Shown here: piece by piece, positions 28,397-37,780 of the stretch
Numbering within the stretch: position 1 is the stretch's first letter
Layout: the number at the start of each line of letters is the position of its first letter
Made by a program: the position numbers and the translations under genes
The notes under the pieces: generated by a model
Databases searched by the model: none
What the model was told of the DNA's origin: nothing
Seen by the model: only the letters and a program-made list of their open reading frames with translations
Assembly (NCBI RefSeq): GCF_002795405.1
Contig: NZ_PHGZ01000001.1
Location: forward strand, 1 to 64,000
Length of the DNA stretch: 64,000 bases
From: Caviibacterium pharyngocola
Lineage (GTDB): Bacteria; Pseudomonadota; Gammaproteobacteria; Enterobacterales; Pasteurellaceae
Reading direction: 5' to 3'

Positions 28397-29335
28397 ATGA
28401 AAAAACTAACCCTACTCGGCGAATGTATGATCGAACTGAACGGTGAACCGTTCGGGCAGATGTTGCAGACTTATGGCGGAGATACGTTAAATACCGCAAC
28501 CTATCTTGCCAGAGTTAGCCGTCGTTCGGAAATTGATGTGCAATATGTTTCTGCGTTGGGAACGGATAAACTCAGTTTGGCGATGTTGGCGCATTGGCGG
28601 GCGGACGGAATTAATACGGATTTGGTTTTGTTAGATTCGCAGCGTCAGCCGGGGTTGTATTTGATTCAGTTGGATGCGCAAGGCGAGCGGACGTTTTTAT
28701 ATTGGCGTAATCAATCTGCTGCACGTTATTTGTTGCAACATTCGGATTTTCCGAAGGTCGCGGAAAAATTAGCCGAGGCGGATGCGTTGTATTTAAGCGG
28801 GATTTCTTTAGCTATTTTGCCGAAAAACGACCGCACTTTGTTACTCGAGTTGTTAAAACAATTACGCGCCAAAGGTATTGAGATTATTTTCGACAGTAAT
28901 TATCGTCCTAAACTTTGGGAAAATGCGGCGGAGGCGCAATATTATTATGCCGAGTTGTTGAAGATGGTGGATGTGGCGTTAGTGACTTTTGACGACGAGC
29001 AGTTGCTTTGGGGCGATTTAAACGAACAAGCAAGTCTAGAACGCTTGGCAAGTTACGGCATCGGTAAAATTGTATTGAAACAAGGAAAGTGCGGTGCGAT
29101 TTTGTGGCAAAACGGTAAGCAAGAGCCGGTTTCGACAATCGCAGTCGAAAATGTGGTGGATACCACTTCTGCCGGCGATGCCTTTAATGCCGGATTTTTA
29201 CAAGGTTATTTAAGCGGTAAAGATTTAGTGACCTGCTGCCAACAAGGCAACCAATTAGCCGGTATTGTGATTCAGCATAAAGGCGCGATTATTCCTAAAT
29301 CGGCGACAGCGCATTTGTTAGAAAAATTTAATTAA
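28397..29335 (+). CDS. kdgK: 2-keto-3-deoxygluconate kinase
   Basis: KdgK phosphorylates KDG, the product of UxuA, to KDPG. The 312-residue PfkB-family kinase shows an N-terminal GGDTLNTATYLAR substrate loop and the C-terminal DTTSAGDAFNAGFL motif, which carries the catalytic aspartate. It lies between uxaC and eda with gaps of 9 bases on either side, so all three are one transcript. Local GC is higher than in dctP and the leftward arm. Confidence 0.95.
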   Translation: MKKLTLLGECMIELNGEPFGQMLQTYGGDTLNTATYLARVSRRSEIDVQYVSALGTDKLSLAMLAHWRADGINTDLVLLDSQRQPGLYLIQLDAQGERTFLYWRNQSAARYLLQHSDFPKVAEKLAEADALYLSGISLAILPKNDRTLLLELLKQLRAKGIEIIFDSNYRPKLWENAAEAQYYYAELLKMVDVALVTFDDEQLLWGDLNEQASLERLASYGIGKIVLKQGKCGAILWQNGKQEPVSTIAVENVVDTTSAGDAFNAGFLQGYLSGKDLVTCCQQGNQLAGIVIQHKGAIIPKSATAHLLEKFN

Positions 29336-29344
29336 AGAAAAACA

Positions 29345-29986
29345 ATGGCTTATACAACAGAACAGATTATCGAAAAATTACGCGATATTAAATTAGTGCC
29401 GGTGATTGCGTTGGATAATGCGAAAGATATTTTACCGTTGGCACAAACTTTGGCTGATAACGGTTTGCCGGTGGTGGAAATTACTTTCCGCTCCGCGGCA
29501 GCGGAGGAGGCGATTCGTTTGTTACGCCGGCATAATCCGGAAATTCTGATTGCGGCAGGAACGGTTTTAACCCAAGAACAAGTGGTTAAAGCCAAAAATG
29601 CCGGCGCGGATTTTGTGGTTACTCCGGGATTTAATCCGAGAATCGTGCAGCTTTGCCAAGACTTGAATTTCCCGATTACACCGGGCGTGAATAATCCTAT
29701 GGCGATTGAGTCCGCGTTGGAAATGGGGTTGACCGCGGTGAAATTTTTTCCGGCGGAAGCAAGCGGCGGGGTAAAAATGATTAAGGCGTTGCTTGGGCCT
29801 TACGCTCAGCTACAAATTATGCCGACTGGCGGAATTAATTTGACGAATATTCGGGATTATCTTGCCGTGCCGAATATCGTGGCTTGCGGTGGATCTTGGT
29901 TTGTGGAGAAAAGCTTAATCAATGCGCAAAACTGGACGGAGATTGGACGTTTGGTGAAAGAAGCAGTGGAGTTGATTCAAGCTTAA
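29345..29986 (+). CDS. eda: KDPG/KHG aldolase
   Basis: Eda cleaves 2-keto-3-deoxy-6-phosphogluconate to pyruvate and glyceraldehyde-3-phosphate, the last step of the hexuronate branch. The 213-residue protein has the catalytic glutamate in PVVEITFRS, the Schiff-base lysine in TAVKFFPAEA and the phosphate-binding MPTGGIN loop. It ends the rightward operon; an uptake-signal terminator follows. Confidence 0.97.
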   Translation: MAYTTEQIIEKLRDIKLVPVIALDNAKDILPLAQTLADNGLPVVEITFRSAAAEEAIRLLRRHNPEILIAAGTVLTQEQVVKAKNAGADFVVTPGFNPRIVQLCQDLNFPITPGVNNPMAIESALEMGLTAVKFFPAEASGGVKMIKALLGPYAQLQIMPTGGINLTNIRDYLAVPNIVACGGSWFVEKSLINAQNWTEIGRLVKEAVELIQA

Positions 29987-30008
29987 TAGATTATTTAAAG
30001 AACTTGTT

Positions 30009-30049
30009 AAAGTGCGGTAGAAAAATGAAATATTTTTCACCGCACTTTT
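30009..30049. terminator. Bidirectional uptake-signal terminator between eda and rimI
   Basis: AAAGTGCGGT (30009-30018) and ACCGCACTTT (30039-30048) pair, and an inner GAAAAAT/ATTTTTC stem extends the hairpin. T-runs occur on both strands. It serves the convergent eda and rimI transcripts. Confidence 0.85.
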
Positions 30050-30052
30050 CAC

Positions 30053-30493
30053 TTATAAATACAGCGCCATTACCACGGCGTGTTCTCTGTCGCCGTCGGG
30101 GGTCGGGTAATAATTTTTACGAATATCCACTTCATTAAATCCTTGTTGTAGGTAAAGTTGTTGTGCGGTTCGGTTGGATTCTCTGACTTCCAGCCATAAT
30201 GTCACGATGCCTTGTGCGCGGAGTTTTTCGATTAAGGCATTTAACAGCGCTTTGCCGAAACCTTGTCCTTGATAGTTCGGATCCACGGCGATATTAAATA
30301 ATGTCGCCTCGTCCAGTACGGTTTGGCAAATGGCGAAAGCGAGGATTTTTCCGTTATTGTCACTCAGTTTGAGATTGAGATAACGTTCTCCGCAGTTATT
30401 TTTCAATGTGCCGAGCGACCAAGGTACAAGGTGTGCGGCTTGTTCTATCTCAAAAAGACGGTCGAAATCTTGTGGTTCAATAAGCGAAATCAT
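30053..30493 (-). CDS. rimI: Ribosomal protein bS18 (S18) alanine N-acetyltransferase
   Basis: RimI acetylates the N-terminal alanine of ribosomal protein S18. The start is set at MISLIEPQDF, giving 146 residues, the family length; the longer frame would run through most of holD. The GNAT acetyl-CoA loop VDPNYQGQGFGKALL is near residue 75. It lies 11 bases downstream of holD, the conserved holD-rimI pair. Confidence 0.92.
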   Translation of the reverse strand: MISLIEPQDFDRLFEIEQAAHLVPWSLGTLKNNCGERYLNLKLSDNNGKILAFAICQTVLDEATLFNIAVDPNYQGQGFGKALLNALIEKLRAQGIVTLWLEVRESNRTAQQLYLQQGFNEVDIRKNYYPTPDGDREHAVVMALYL

Positions 30494-30504
30494 TAGTATA
30501 AATC

Positions 30505-30909
30505 TTAACAATGTTGAATTTGTTGCCAAAGGGCGCGCTTGGCTTGCGGTGTTTGGGCAAAGGTTTGCCAATCGGGCGAATGCCATTGTGCGATCGCCTG
30601 TTTACACAAAGTTAAAGTGCGGTGAATTTTTTCTTCGTTATCACTGAGCAGCCAATAAAAAACAGGATGTTGAATATTCAATAAGGGCACAAAGTCAAAA
30701 TCAATCTGTAAATAATCTTGCCGCGTCATTTCCAGACCGAACAAAATATCATCAAGCAATTTGTCGGCTTGCGCCGGCTTCTCACTAACAATAATTAAGC
30801 GAATACGGTTGTCAACCGGCGTGTTTACCGCACCTTTTAAAACGTCCGGACGGTTTAGTCGCCATTGGGTGATGCCCATTTCCTGCAAGAGTAGATCGCG
30901 TCTGTTCAT
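30505..30909 (-). CDS. holD: DNA polymerase III psi subunit
   Basis: HolD links the clamp loader to SSB via chi. The start is set at MNRRDLLLQEMGITQW, the typical psi N-terminus that binds the clamp loader and the chi partner; the longer frame would extend past the divergent rsmC start. The product has 134 residues (E. coli 137). It is divergent from rsmC, with about 60 bases between the starts, and precedes rimI, as in other gamma-proteobacteria. Confidence 0.9.
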   Translation of the reverse strand: MNRRDLLLQEMGITQWRLNRPDVLKGAVNTPVDNRIRLIIVSEKPAQADKLLDDILFGLEMTRQDYLQIDFDFVPLLNIQHPVFYWLLSDNEEKIHRTLTLCKQAIAQWHSPDWQTFAQTPQAKRALWQQIQHC

Positions 30910-30972
30910 AGCGTTGAGATTTTCCTTTATAATAGCGCTTAATTTTAACCAATAACGAATAGGATGAACAGC

Positions 30973-31968
30973 GTGATTTCTTTGGAAAGCCAAGTTCTTG
31001 AACGCCATTTGGATTTTTTTGTCGATCAATCCGTTTTATTTGCCGGCGGTATTAATGATGCCTTTCCGCAACAAATTCAAGGAAAAGCTCGCTCGGTGCA
31101 AGTGTGGTCGTGGTATTTTGATTATGCCGGCAAACGGCAAAGTGCGGTGGATTTTTCCGTCGAATGTGCCTTGCAAGCGGATTTAATCGTGTATTATTGG
31201 ACGAAAAACAAGCAAGAAGTAGCGATGCAATTAATGCAATTATTGGCGCAAGGGGCGGAAAATCAGCAAATGTTGATTATCGGTGAAAATCGCTGCGGTG
31301 TGCGTTCGGTGGAAAATTTGCTTAAGCCTTATGGCGAAATTGCAAAAATCGATAGCGCCAGACGCTGCGGATTGTATCATTTTTCGTTAAAAAAACGACC
31401 GCACTTTGATTTGACAAGTTATTGGAAATCCTATCGAACCGAGGCGATTTCGCCATTGACGATTTGGAGTTTGCCGGGGGTGTTCAGCGCCAACGAGCTA
31501 GATACTGGCACGTCGTTATTGTTATCCACGTTAGATTCACCTTTGCAAGGCGATGTGTTGGATTTAGGCTGCGGCGCGGGTGTGATCGGCGCTTATGTGA
31601 AAATGCATAATCCGAAGGCAAATGTCACAATGTGCGATATTCACGCCTTGGCGTTGGCTTCTGCCGAGCGCACTTTGGCGGAAAATCATTTACAAGCAAA
31701 AGTGATCGCCAGCGATGTGTTTTCGCATATTGAGGGAAAGTTCGATGTAATTTTGTCCAATCCGCCGTTTCACGATGGCATTGACACCGCTTATCGCGCG
31801 GTGAGCGAATTGATTCGACAAGCGAAAGCGTATTTAAAAAACGGCGGCGAGTTGCGTATCGTCGCGAACGCATTTTTGCCTTATCCAGATTTGTTGGATC
31901 AGCATTTCGGTTCACATCGAGTGTTGGCGAAAACGGGAAAATTTAAGGTGTATTCGGTAAGAGCGTAA
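30973..31968 (+). CDS. rsmC: 16S rRNA (guanine1207-N2) methyltransferase
   Basis: RsmC methylates G1207 in the 30S subunit. The N-terminal half is the degenerate, non-catalytic domain. The C-terminal half carries the SAM motif DVLDLGCGAGVIGAY (near residue 197) and the catalytic NPPF in LSNPPFHDG. I prefer the GTG at 30973, because AGGA lies 8 bases upstream and the protein then begins VISLESQVLERHL as in relatives; an ATG at 30964 would overlap that AGGA. The product is 331 residues. Confidence 0.93.
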   Translation: MISLESQVLERHLDFFVDQSVLFAGGINDAFPQQIQGKARSVQVWSWYFDYAGKRQSAVDFSVECALQADLIVYYWTKNKQEVAMQLMQLLAQGAENQQMLIIGENRCGVRSVENLLKPYGEIAKIDSARRCGLYHFSLKKRPHFDLTSYWKSYRTEAISPLTIWSLPGVFSANELDTGTSLLLSTLDSPLQGDVLDLGCGAGVIGAYVKMHNPKANVTMCDIHALALASAERTLAENHLQAKVIASDVFSHIEGKFDVILSNPPFHDGIDTAYRAVSELIRQAKAYLKNGGELRIVANAFLPYPDLLDQHFGSHRVLAKTGKFKVYSVRA

Positions 31969-31996
31969 AAATGCGGTGATTTTTCACCGCACTTTT
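31968..31996. terminator. Bidirectional terminator between rsmC and afuC
   Basis: TGCGGTGA (31972-31979) and TCACCGCA (31984-31991) pair around TTTT, flanked by A-run and T-run. One arm is a full uptake signal (ACCGCACTT), the other one base off. Confidence 0.8.
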
Positions 31997-32006
31997 GCTT
32001 ATCCGT

Positions 32007-33056
32007 TTATTCTTTTTTCAATAAGAACACGCCGTGTTCCGCCAAGTGAATATAGGCTTCGGTCAAATCCGGTATAAAGTTGTCCGGATTGGCGTTGATA
32101 AGCAAATCTTTTCCGCCCCATTCGGCGACGATTTCCCAATGATTGCCCATATAGACCGCACTTTTAATGCGGCAGCGTTGGCTCGGTTCGCCGTCGGTTT
32201 TTAAGGTGATGGCTTCCGGTCGAATGCCGACTAAACAATCGCCGTCCGGTAATCCGAATTGTTGCGTGTCAGGTAAGGTAAACGTATAACCGTTAACGGT
32301 TATGCGATTTTGTGCCAGTTGACCGTCGAAAATGCTACTTTCGCCCATAAAGTTTGCCAAGAACAGCGAGTTCGGGCGAAGGTATAATTCTTTCGCCGGC
32401 GCTTTTTGCATAATTTTTCCTTTGTGCATTACGATCACTTCGTCCGAAACGGCGAAAGCTTCCGTTTGATCGTGGGTCACATAAAGGGAAGTGATGCCTA
32501 AACGTTGTTGTAATTCACGAATTTTTTCACGCATTGAACGGCGAAGATTGGCATCCAAGTTACTGAGCGGTTCGTCAAAAAGTAGCACTTTCGGTTTCAG
32601 CACTAAGGCGCGCGCGAGGGCGACGCGTTGTTGTTGACCGCCTGAAATTTGATCCACATAACGATCTTCAAAACCGGCTAAATCAACCAATTCGAGCGCT
32701 TCTTTTACGCGCTGTTTACGTTCTTCTCCGCCGATGCCTTGCATTCTTAGCCCGTAGCCGACGTTATCGCCGATTGACATATGCGGGAAAAGGGCATAAG
32801 ACTGGAAGACGATACAAATATCGCGGTTTTGAATGGAGGATTTGGTAACATCCTCGCCGTCGATAAAAATTTGTCCTGATGTCGGGCTTTCCAAACCTGC
32901 GACCAGACGTAGCACGGTGGTTTTGCCGCAACCGGACGGGCCTAATAAGGTTACCATTGTGCCGCGTTTAATGGTGAGATCCAAATTATCGATAACTACG
33001 GTTTTGCCGAAAGCTTTGGTGATATTTTTTAAAACTAAGAAATCAGTATTACTCAT
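32007..33056 (-). CDS. afuC: ABC transporter ATP-binding protein AfuC/FbpC type
   Basis: The 349-residue ATPase shows Walker [11 protein letters not shown]-loop FQSYALFPH, signature ISGGQQQR, Walker [13 protein letters not shown] and H-loop VTHDQ, followed by a C-terminal TOBE-like regulatory region (from about 240). It powers import through AfuB. The set is often labelled ferric-iron transport, but AfuABC of Actinobacillus pleuropneumoniae was shown to import hexose phosphates; see afuA for the evidence here. A 92-base gap with two hairpins (33084-33104 and 33121-33137) separates it from afuB. Confidence 0.85.
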   Translation of the reverse strand: MSNTDFLVLKNITKAFGKTVVIDNLDLTIKRGTMVTLLGPSGCGKTTVLRLVAGLESPTSGQIFIDGEDVTKSSIQNRDICIVFQSYALFPHMSIGDNVGYGLRMQGIGGEERKQRVKEALELVDLAGFEDRYVDQISGGQQQRVALARALVLKPKVLLFDEPLSNLDANLRRSMREKIRELQQRLGITSLYVTHDQTEAFAVSDEVIVMHKGKIMQKAPAKELYLRPNSLFLANFMGESSIFDGQLAQNRITVNGYTFTLPDTQQFGLPDGDCLVGIRPEAITLKTDGEPSQRCRIKSAVYMGNHWEIVAEWGGKDLLINANPDNFIPDLTEAYIHLAEHGVFLLKKE

Positions 33057-33148
33057 ATTACTACCTATTGATTTTAATTCTGCGGTGCGCCTGATTTGCG
33101 CACCTTTATAATGTATTCTTGCGGCGAAATATGCCGCCGCACTGCGCG

Positions 33149-35206
33149 TTAGTTCATTTTTTTCGCTTTGGAACGAGAAATACGCGTATCGCCCACAATC
33201 CAGTCAAAGAACAGGATAATTGCCATCATTACCACGATTAAAATCGAGCCGTAGGCGATTGCAATGCCGTATTCGCCGTCTTCCACTCGGTTCAATATGT
33301 ATGCGGTCGCCACACGCGTATCGGCGGTGACTAAGAAGATAATGGCGCTGACGGTGGTCATTGCGCGCACGAAACTGGTGACGAGCGCGGATAATAACGC
33401 CGGTTTTAATAATGGGAAAACAATATACCAAATAGTTTTGAACGAGCTGCCTTTTAAGGAAAGCGAGGCTTCGTCAAGGGATTTGTCAAGTTGCCCTAAA
33501 CCCGCAATGGCGGCACGCATTCCGATCGGCAAATCACGCATTACCATTGAAATAATAATGATGATGCCCGTGCCGGTGATGTACATCGGCGCATTGTTAA
33601 AGGCGAGAATGTAAGACACCCCGGCAACTGTGCCCGGTACGGCGAAACATAACATTGTGAGAAATTCCAAACTTTTTTTACCTTGGAAATCTTTTCTGAC
33701 CACAATGTAAGCGATAAGCAAGCCGAATAGAGCGGTGAGCGGTGCGGCGATACCGGCATAGATCATTGTGTTGATCAAAGACGGCCACGCACCGTCGCTT
33801 AAACCTTGTCCGAACAACATTGCATAGTTGCGTAAGGTTAAGGTGTAATCGACGCCCCAGTTGACAGTGAAACTGCCGTAGAAAATACTGCCGTAAAGTG
33901 CGAGGTTAAATATAATCCAAAAACCAAGCATTGCAATAATGGTAAATTTCAAGCCGTTAGGCAATTCTTGTACGTCGCCGCGATAGGATTTGCCGGATAC
34001 GGTGACGTAAGAGCGGTTGCCGATCCATAAATATTGAATGATAAAAATGGCAAGGGAGAAAATTAACAACATTGATCCCAAAGTGCTGGCTGAGGCGTAA
34101 TCTAATTGCGAACCGGCAATATAGAAGTAAATTTGCGTGGCGATTACATCGAAACTGCCGCCCAAGACCAACGGATTACTGAAGTCGGCTAGGGATTGGA
34201 TAAAGACGATTAAAAACGAATTCGCCAATGCCGGACGTAACAGCGGAAAAATAATGTTATAGAACGTTTGGTAACGATTGGCGCGTAAGGTGTAAGACGC
34301 TTCTTCGATGGAGGGATGAATGGATTTTAACGCGCCGTCTAAAATCATAAATGAAATTGGGGCAAAGGCTAAAATCTGCGCAATGGCGATACCGGCAAAA
34401 CCGTATAGCCAGTTGTGATTGGTAAAGCCTAAATAGGTATCCAAAAATTCCGTGACATAGCCGGAACGACCTAACATTAAAGTTACGCCTAAACCGACCA
34501 CAAACGGCGGTGTGACAATCGGTAAAATGGAAAAGATTTTGCCGATAAAGGCGGTGCGACGCGCGATTCGCGTGGTGTAGAGCGCAAAGGCTAAACCGAA
34601 AATCGTGGAAATCAACCCGACAAAACCGGATAAAAACAAGGAATTGGTAATAACGCGTAAAATGTATTTTTGATTTAAGATACGAATGACTTGCTCTGGC
34701 GCAAAGGTGTCGCCGTCATAAAACATTGAAATAAAAATTGCGACGGTCGGATAAACGATAAAAAAGAAAATAATCAGAATAATACTGATAAGCGAGGCAA
34801 GAATAAATTTATCGCCTTGCATTATTTTCAACTTGGCGAGCGCCAAGGTAGCAAGTGCGGTTAAACTGACGATTAACATAATCATCGAATAACCCATACT
34901 GACTTTATAGATCGTAGCCGTTACAAACGCGAATAGCACCGTGAAAGCGACCAAATAAAGTTCGGCTTTCGCTTGTTTTTCAACGGATAACTTCAACATC
35001 GGGAAAAGTAAAAATCCGATTAACGGCAAAAACCATAGAATGGTTAAGTTAACAGACGACCAGCCCATTGCTGCCAAGAATTCATCGGCGGTACTGTCTA
35101 ATAAACCGTAATCCAGCGCAGTGGACGGCAAAATTAAAAATGCAATAAATGCCAAAATGACCCAAAAAGTTGATCTGTGGGTCAAGGGTAATTTTGCGGA
35201 AATCAT
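33149..35206 (-). CDS. afuB: ABC transporter permease AfuB (duplicated FbpB type)
   Basis: This 685-residue inner-membrane protein carries two permease units in one chain. Each has an EAA loop: [20 protein letters not shown] near residue 350, and [20 protein letters not shown] near 614. It therefore probably supplies both halves of the channel. The start is set at [12 protein letters not shown], because GAGG lies 6 bases upstream of it. It lies between afuA and afuC. Confidence 0.87.
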   Translation of the reverse strand: MISAKLPLTHRSTFWVILAFIAFLILPSTALDYGLLDSTADEFLAAMGWSSVNLTILWFLPLIGFLLFPMLKLSVEKQAKAELYLVAFTVLFAFVTATIYKVSMGYSMIMLIVSLTALATLALAKLKIMQGDKFILASLISIILIIFFFIVYPTVAIFISMFYDGDTFAPEQVIRILNQKYILRVITNSLFLSGFVGLISTIFGLAFALYTTRIARRTAFIGKIFSILPIVTPPFVVGLGVTLMLGRSGYVTEFLDTYLGFTNHNWLYGFAGIAIAQILAFAPISFMILDGALKSIHPSIEEASYTLRANRYQTFYNIIFPLLRPALANSFLIVFIQSLADFSNPLVLGGSFDVIATQIYFYIAGSQLDYASASTLGSMLLIFSLAIFIIQYLWIGNRSYVTVSGKSYRGDVQELPNGLKFTIIAMLGFWIIFNLALYGSIFYGSFTVNWGVDYTLTLRNYAMLFGQGLSDGAWPSLINTMIYAGIAAPLTALFGLLIAYIVVRKDFQGKKSLEFLTMLCFAVPGTVAGVSYILAFNNAPMYITGTGIIIIISMVMRDLPIGMRAAIAGLGQLDKSLDEASLSLKGSSFKTIWYIVFPLLKPALLSALVTSFVRAMTTVSAIIFLVTADTRVATAYILNRVEDGEYGIAIAYGSILIVVMMAIILFFDWIVGDTRISRSKAKKMN

Positions 35207-35221
35207 AATACCTCGCATAAA

Positions 35222-35254
35222 AAAGATAAGAATGTGGTGAAGCACCACATTCTT
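35222..35254 (-). terminator. Intercistronic terminator-like hairpin between afuA and afuB
   Basis: AAGAATGTGGTG and CACCACATTCTT pair perfectly over 12 base pairs with a 3-base loop; leftward it is followed by ATCTTTTTT. It should let most transcripts stop after afuA, giving excess binding protein over permease. Confidence 0.75.
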
Positions 35255-35263
35255 TTTTGATAA

Positions 35264-36304
35264 TTATTTTGCTAATTTAACGTCATCGACCCATTTCGTA
35301 ATCAAACGTTTACGTTCATCGGCGGCGCCGTATTTTTCAAAATCATAGTTAATCAGATTTAACGTCGTCGGATCGAATGCTGTTGGTGATTGCTCCGCCG
35401 TGGTGTTAGTCAGAATTTGGAAGGAACGACCTTTTTTCCACGCCAATTCTTGCCCTTCTTTAGAAAGCGCCCAGTCCACAAAGAGTTTAGCGTTTTCCAT
35501 ATTGCGTGCGCCTTTAATAATGCTCACTCCGCCGAGTTCATAACCGGTTCCTTCGCAAGGTACGATCATCTCGATCGGCGCACCTTGTTGTTTTTCCAAG
35601 GAATAATCGTGTAAGAAACCGATACCTACAGTGGTTTCGCCGCGTGCCGCATTGCGAGACGGTGTGATACCGGATTTCGTGTATTGCGAAATATTCGGGT
35701 GTAATTGTTTGAAATAATCGAAGGCTCCGTCTTCGCCCCAAAGTTGCACAAAGGTAGCGATCGCCGTATAAGCCGTACCGGAACTTTGCGGATCGGCGAT
35801 TTGAATTTCACCTTTTAAGCGCGGATCCAATAAATCTTTCCAACATTTCGGCACTTCGGTAATGCCGAGTTTTTTCAAGCGTTCCGTATTTACGCCGAAA
35901 CCTAAAATCCCCATATAAATGGCGGAACTGAGATTGCCTTTGATTTTCGCCGGATCTTGGAATCGTTCGACGACTTGATCAATGTTCGGCGAACGATAGG
36001 GTTCCAATAAACCCAATTCACCCGCTTGAGATTGCGGGTCGAAAGTACCGCCGTACCACACGTCGGCTTGCGGATTGTTTTTTTCCGCTTCGATTTTGGC
36101 GAAAGTGCTGCCGGAACCGTTACGAATAAAAGAGGTTTTTACATTATATTTCGCGCCGAAGGCTTGGGTTTCGGCTTCGCACATTTCGTTCGTCGCACTG
36201 CAATAGACCACCAATCTGCCTTGCGCGTTCGCTTGCGCCGTGACGAATAAACCGGCGGTTAAAAGTGCGGTCGAAATTGCCACGGAAATTTTGTTTAATT
36301 TCAT
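35264..36304 (-). CDS. afuA: Periplasmic substrate-binding protein AfuA (probably sugar phosphate)
   Basis: The 346-residue precursor has a signal peptide ending at ANAQG (about residue 28). The fold class is the FbpA-like cluster of periplasmic receptors (RLVVYCSATNEMCEAETQAF at the mature start). In iron-binding FbpA proteins two adjacent tyrosines hold the metal; the corresponding region here reads GIGFLHDYSLEK, with no YY pair. Length and this HD segment agree with A. pleuropneumoniae AfuA, a hexose-phosphate receptor (known from the literature; I compare from memory). A CRP-like site upstream also fits sugar uptake. Iron transport is the alternative, and I judge it less likely. Confidence 0.8.
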   Translation of the reverse strand: MKLNKISVAISTALLTAGLFVTAQANAQGRLVVYCSATNEMCEAETQAFGAKYNVKTSFIRNGSGSTFAKIEAEKNNPQADVWYGGTFDPQSQAGELGLLEPYRSPNIDQVVERFQDPAKIKGNLSSAIYMGILGFGVNTERLKKLGITEVPKCWKDLLDPRLKGEIQIADPQSSGTAYTAIATFVQLWGEDGAFDYFKQLHPNISQYTKSGITPSRNAARGETTVGIGFLHDYSLEKQQGAPIEMIVPCEGTGYELGGVSIIKGARNMENAKLFVDWALSKEGQELAWKKGRSFQILTNTTAEQSPTAFDPTTLNLINYDFEKYGAADERKRLITKWVDDVKLAK

Positions 36305-36418
36305 AACGAATACTCCTTAACTTGTTATTGTTATTTTTTGCTTGCCAAAATGTGGCGTGATGTGATCAAATTTGTCGTTTTGATTGGGCGTATGCTACGC
36401 GAAAGCGAGAAAAAATAA

Positions 36419-36434
36419 CGTGAGGCGAATCACA
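36419..36434. promoter_or_regulatory. Probable CRP site upstream of afuA
   Basis: CGTGA and TCACA with a six-base spacer (GGCGAA), 9 of 10 core positions matching. It lies about 115 bases before the afuA start in the 239-base region shared with udk. The rest of this region has no clear gene or strong hairpin; an AT-rich inverted repeat ACATAAT/ATTATGT lies at 36432-36450. Confidence 0.55.
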
Positions 36435-36543
36435 TAATGGGAGATTATGTCTTTTTATTTCGTTCCGTTTGCTTAAATGATTATCAAATTTTATAAATTT
36501 TCTTTATAATTCGGGAAATAAATTTGTTGGTTAAATGTGAATT

Positions 36544-37185
36544 ATGTCGGACAACTCTTGTATTATTATTGCGATTACCGGCGCATCGGCGTCAGGTAAA
36601 AGTTTAATCGCTTCCACCATTCATCGGGAGCTTTGCGAAGAACTGGGCTGCGAAGATATCGGAATTATTTCCGAGGACAGCTATTATAAAGATCAAAGCC
36701 ACTTAGCCTTTGAACAACGTATTCAAACCAATTACGATCATCCCAATTCAATGGACAGAGATTTGCTGATCGACCAGCTACGCGCGCTGAAAAACGGCGA
36801 ATCCGTGGATATTCCGGTGTATAGTTATACGGAACATACGCGCACCGAGCAAACCGTGCGTTTCCAACCGAAAAAAGTGATCATCTTAGAAGGCATTTTA
36901 TTATTAACCGACGAACGCGTGCGACAAGAAGCCCATATTTCGGTATTTGTGGATACTCCGTTGGACATTTGTTTTATCCGCCGTTTACAGCGGGATATGG
37001 AAGAACGCGGTCGCTCGTTGCAATCCGTGATCGAACAATATCGCAAAACAGTACGCCCGATGTTTTTACAATTTATCGAACCGTCCAAGCAATATGCCGA
37101 TATTATCGTGCCGCGCGGCGGGAAAAATCGTATTGCGATTAATCTGTTAAAAGCGCAAATTATGCATCTTTTAGGAAAAAATTAA
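36544..37185 (+). CDS. udk: Uridine kinase
   Basis: Udk phosphorylates uridine and cytidine in pyrimidine salvage. The 213-residue protein has the P-loop [10 protein letters not shown] (residues 10-19), [11 protein letters not shown] and the NYDHPNSMD nucleoside-site segment. Its length matches E. coli (213). It is followed by dcd after 9 bases; both act on pyrimidine nucleotides. Confidence 0.96.
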   Translation: MSDNSCIIIAITGASASGKSLIASTIHRELCEELGCEDIGIISEDSYYKDQSHLAFEQRIQTNYDHPNSMDRDLLIDQLRALKNGESVDIPVYSYTEHTRTEQTVRFQPKKVIILEGILLLTDERVRQEAHISVFVDTPLDICFIRRLQRDMEERGRSLQSVIEQYRKTVRPMFLQFIEPSKQYADIIVPRGGKNRIAINLLKAQIMHLLGKN

Positions 37186-37194
37186 GGACTGACG

Positions 37195-37779
37195 ATGAGA
37201 CTTTGTGACACCGATATTGAACGCTATTTAAACGACGGTATTATTTCGTTAACGCCGAGACCCTCCGATGACAAAATCAACGGTGCGACGATTGATGTGC
37301 GTTTGGGCAATTCTTTCCGCGTATTTCGCGAACATACCGCGCCTTATATCGATCTCAGCGGGCCGAAAGAAGAAGTTTCCGCGCAATTAGAAGCGGTAAT
37401 GAGCGAAGAAATTTTAATTGACGACGGCGAAGCGTTTTTTTTGCATCCGGGCGAATTAGCATTGGCGACCACGTTGGAAGCGGTGCGTTTACCGGCGAAT
37501 ATTATCGGCTGGTTGGACGGGCGTTCTTCCTTGGCGCGCCTCGGCTTAATGGTGCACGTCACGGCGCATCGGATCGATCCGGGTTGGGACGGAAAAATCG
37601 TGTTGGAATTTTTTAATTCGGGCAAATTGCCTTTAGCTTTGCGTCCGAATATGGTGATCGGCGCCTTAAGTTTCGAAATTCTCAGCGGCGAAGCGGCGAG
37701 ACCTTACAACCGTCGCCAAGACGCAAAATATAAAAATCAACAAAATGCGGTGGCAAGCCGTATCGACGAGGACAAATAA
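37195..37779 (+). CDS. dcd: dCTP deaminase
   Basis: Dcd deaminates dCTP to dUTP, feeding dTMP synthesis. The 194-residue trimeric dUTPase-fold protein shows [11 protein letters not shown] near residue 108, [14 protein letters not shown] with the catalytic glutamate downstream in IVLEFFN, and the C-terminal [13 protein letters not shown] tail. Its stop is 1 base before the AsmA-like start, in one operon with udk. Confidence 0.96.
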   Translation: MRLCDTDIERYLNDGIISLTPRPSDDKINGATIDVRLGNSFRVFREHTAPYIDLSGPKEEVSAQLEAVMSEEILIDDGEAFFLHPGELALATTLEAVRLPANIIGWLDGRSSLARLGLMVHVTAHRIDPGWDGKIVLEFFNSGKLPLALRPNMVIGALSFEILSGEAARPYNRRQDAKYKNQQNAVASRIDEDK

Positions 37780-37780
37780 T

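Noticed and set aside
30494-30586. N-terminal extension of rimI
   Set aside because: The extra 31 residues are antisense-like sequence within holD; RimI proteins start at MISL.
31930-32010. The uptake-signal hairpin after rsmC as a small RNA gene
   Set aside because: No promoter; it fits a simple bidirectional terminator.
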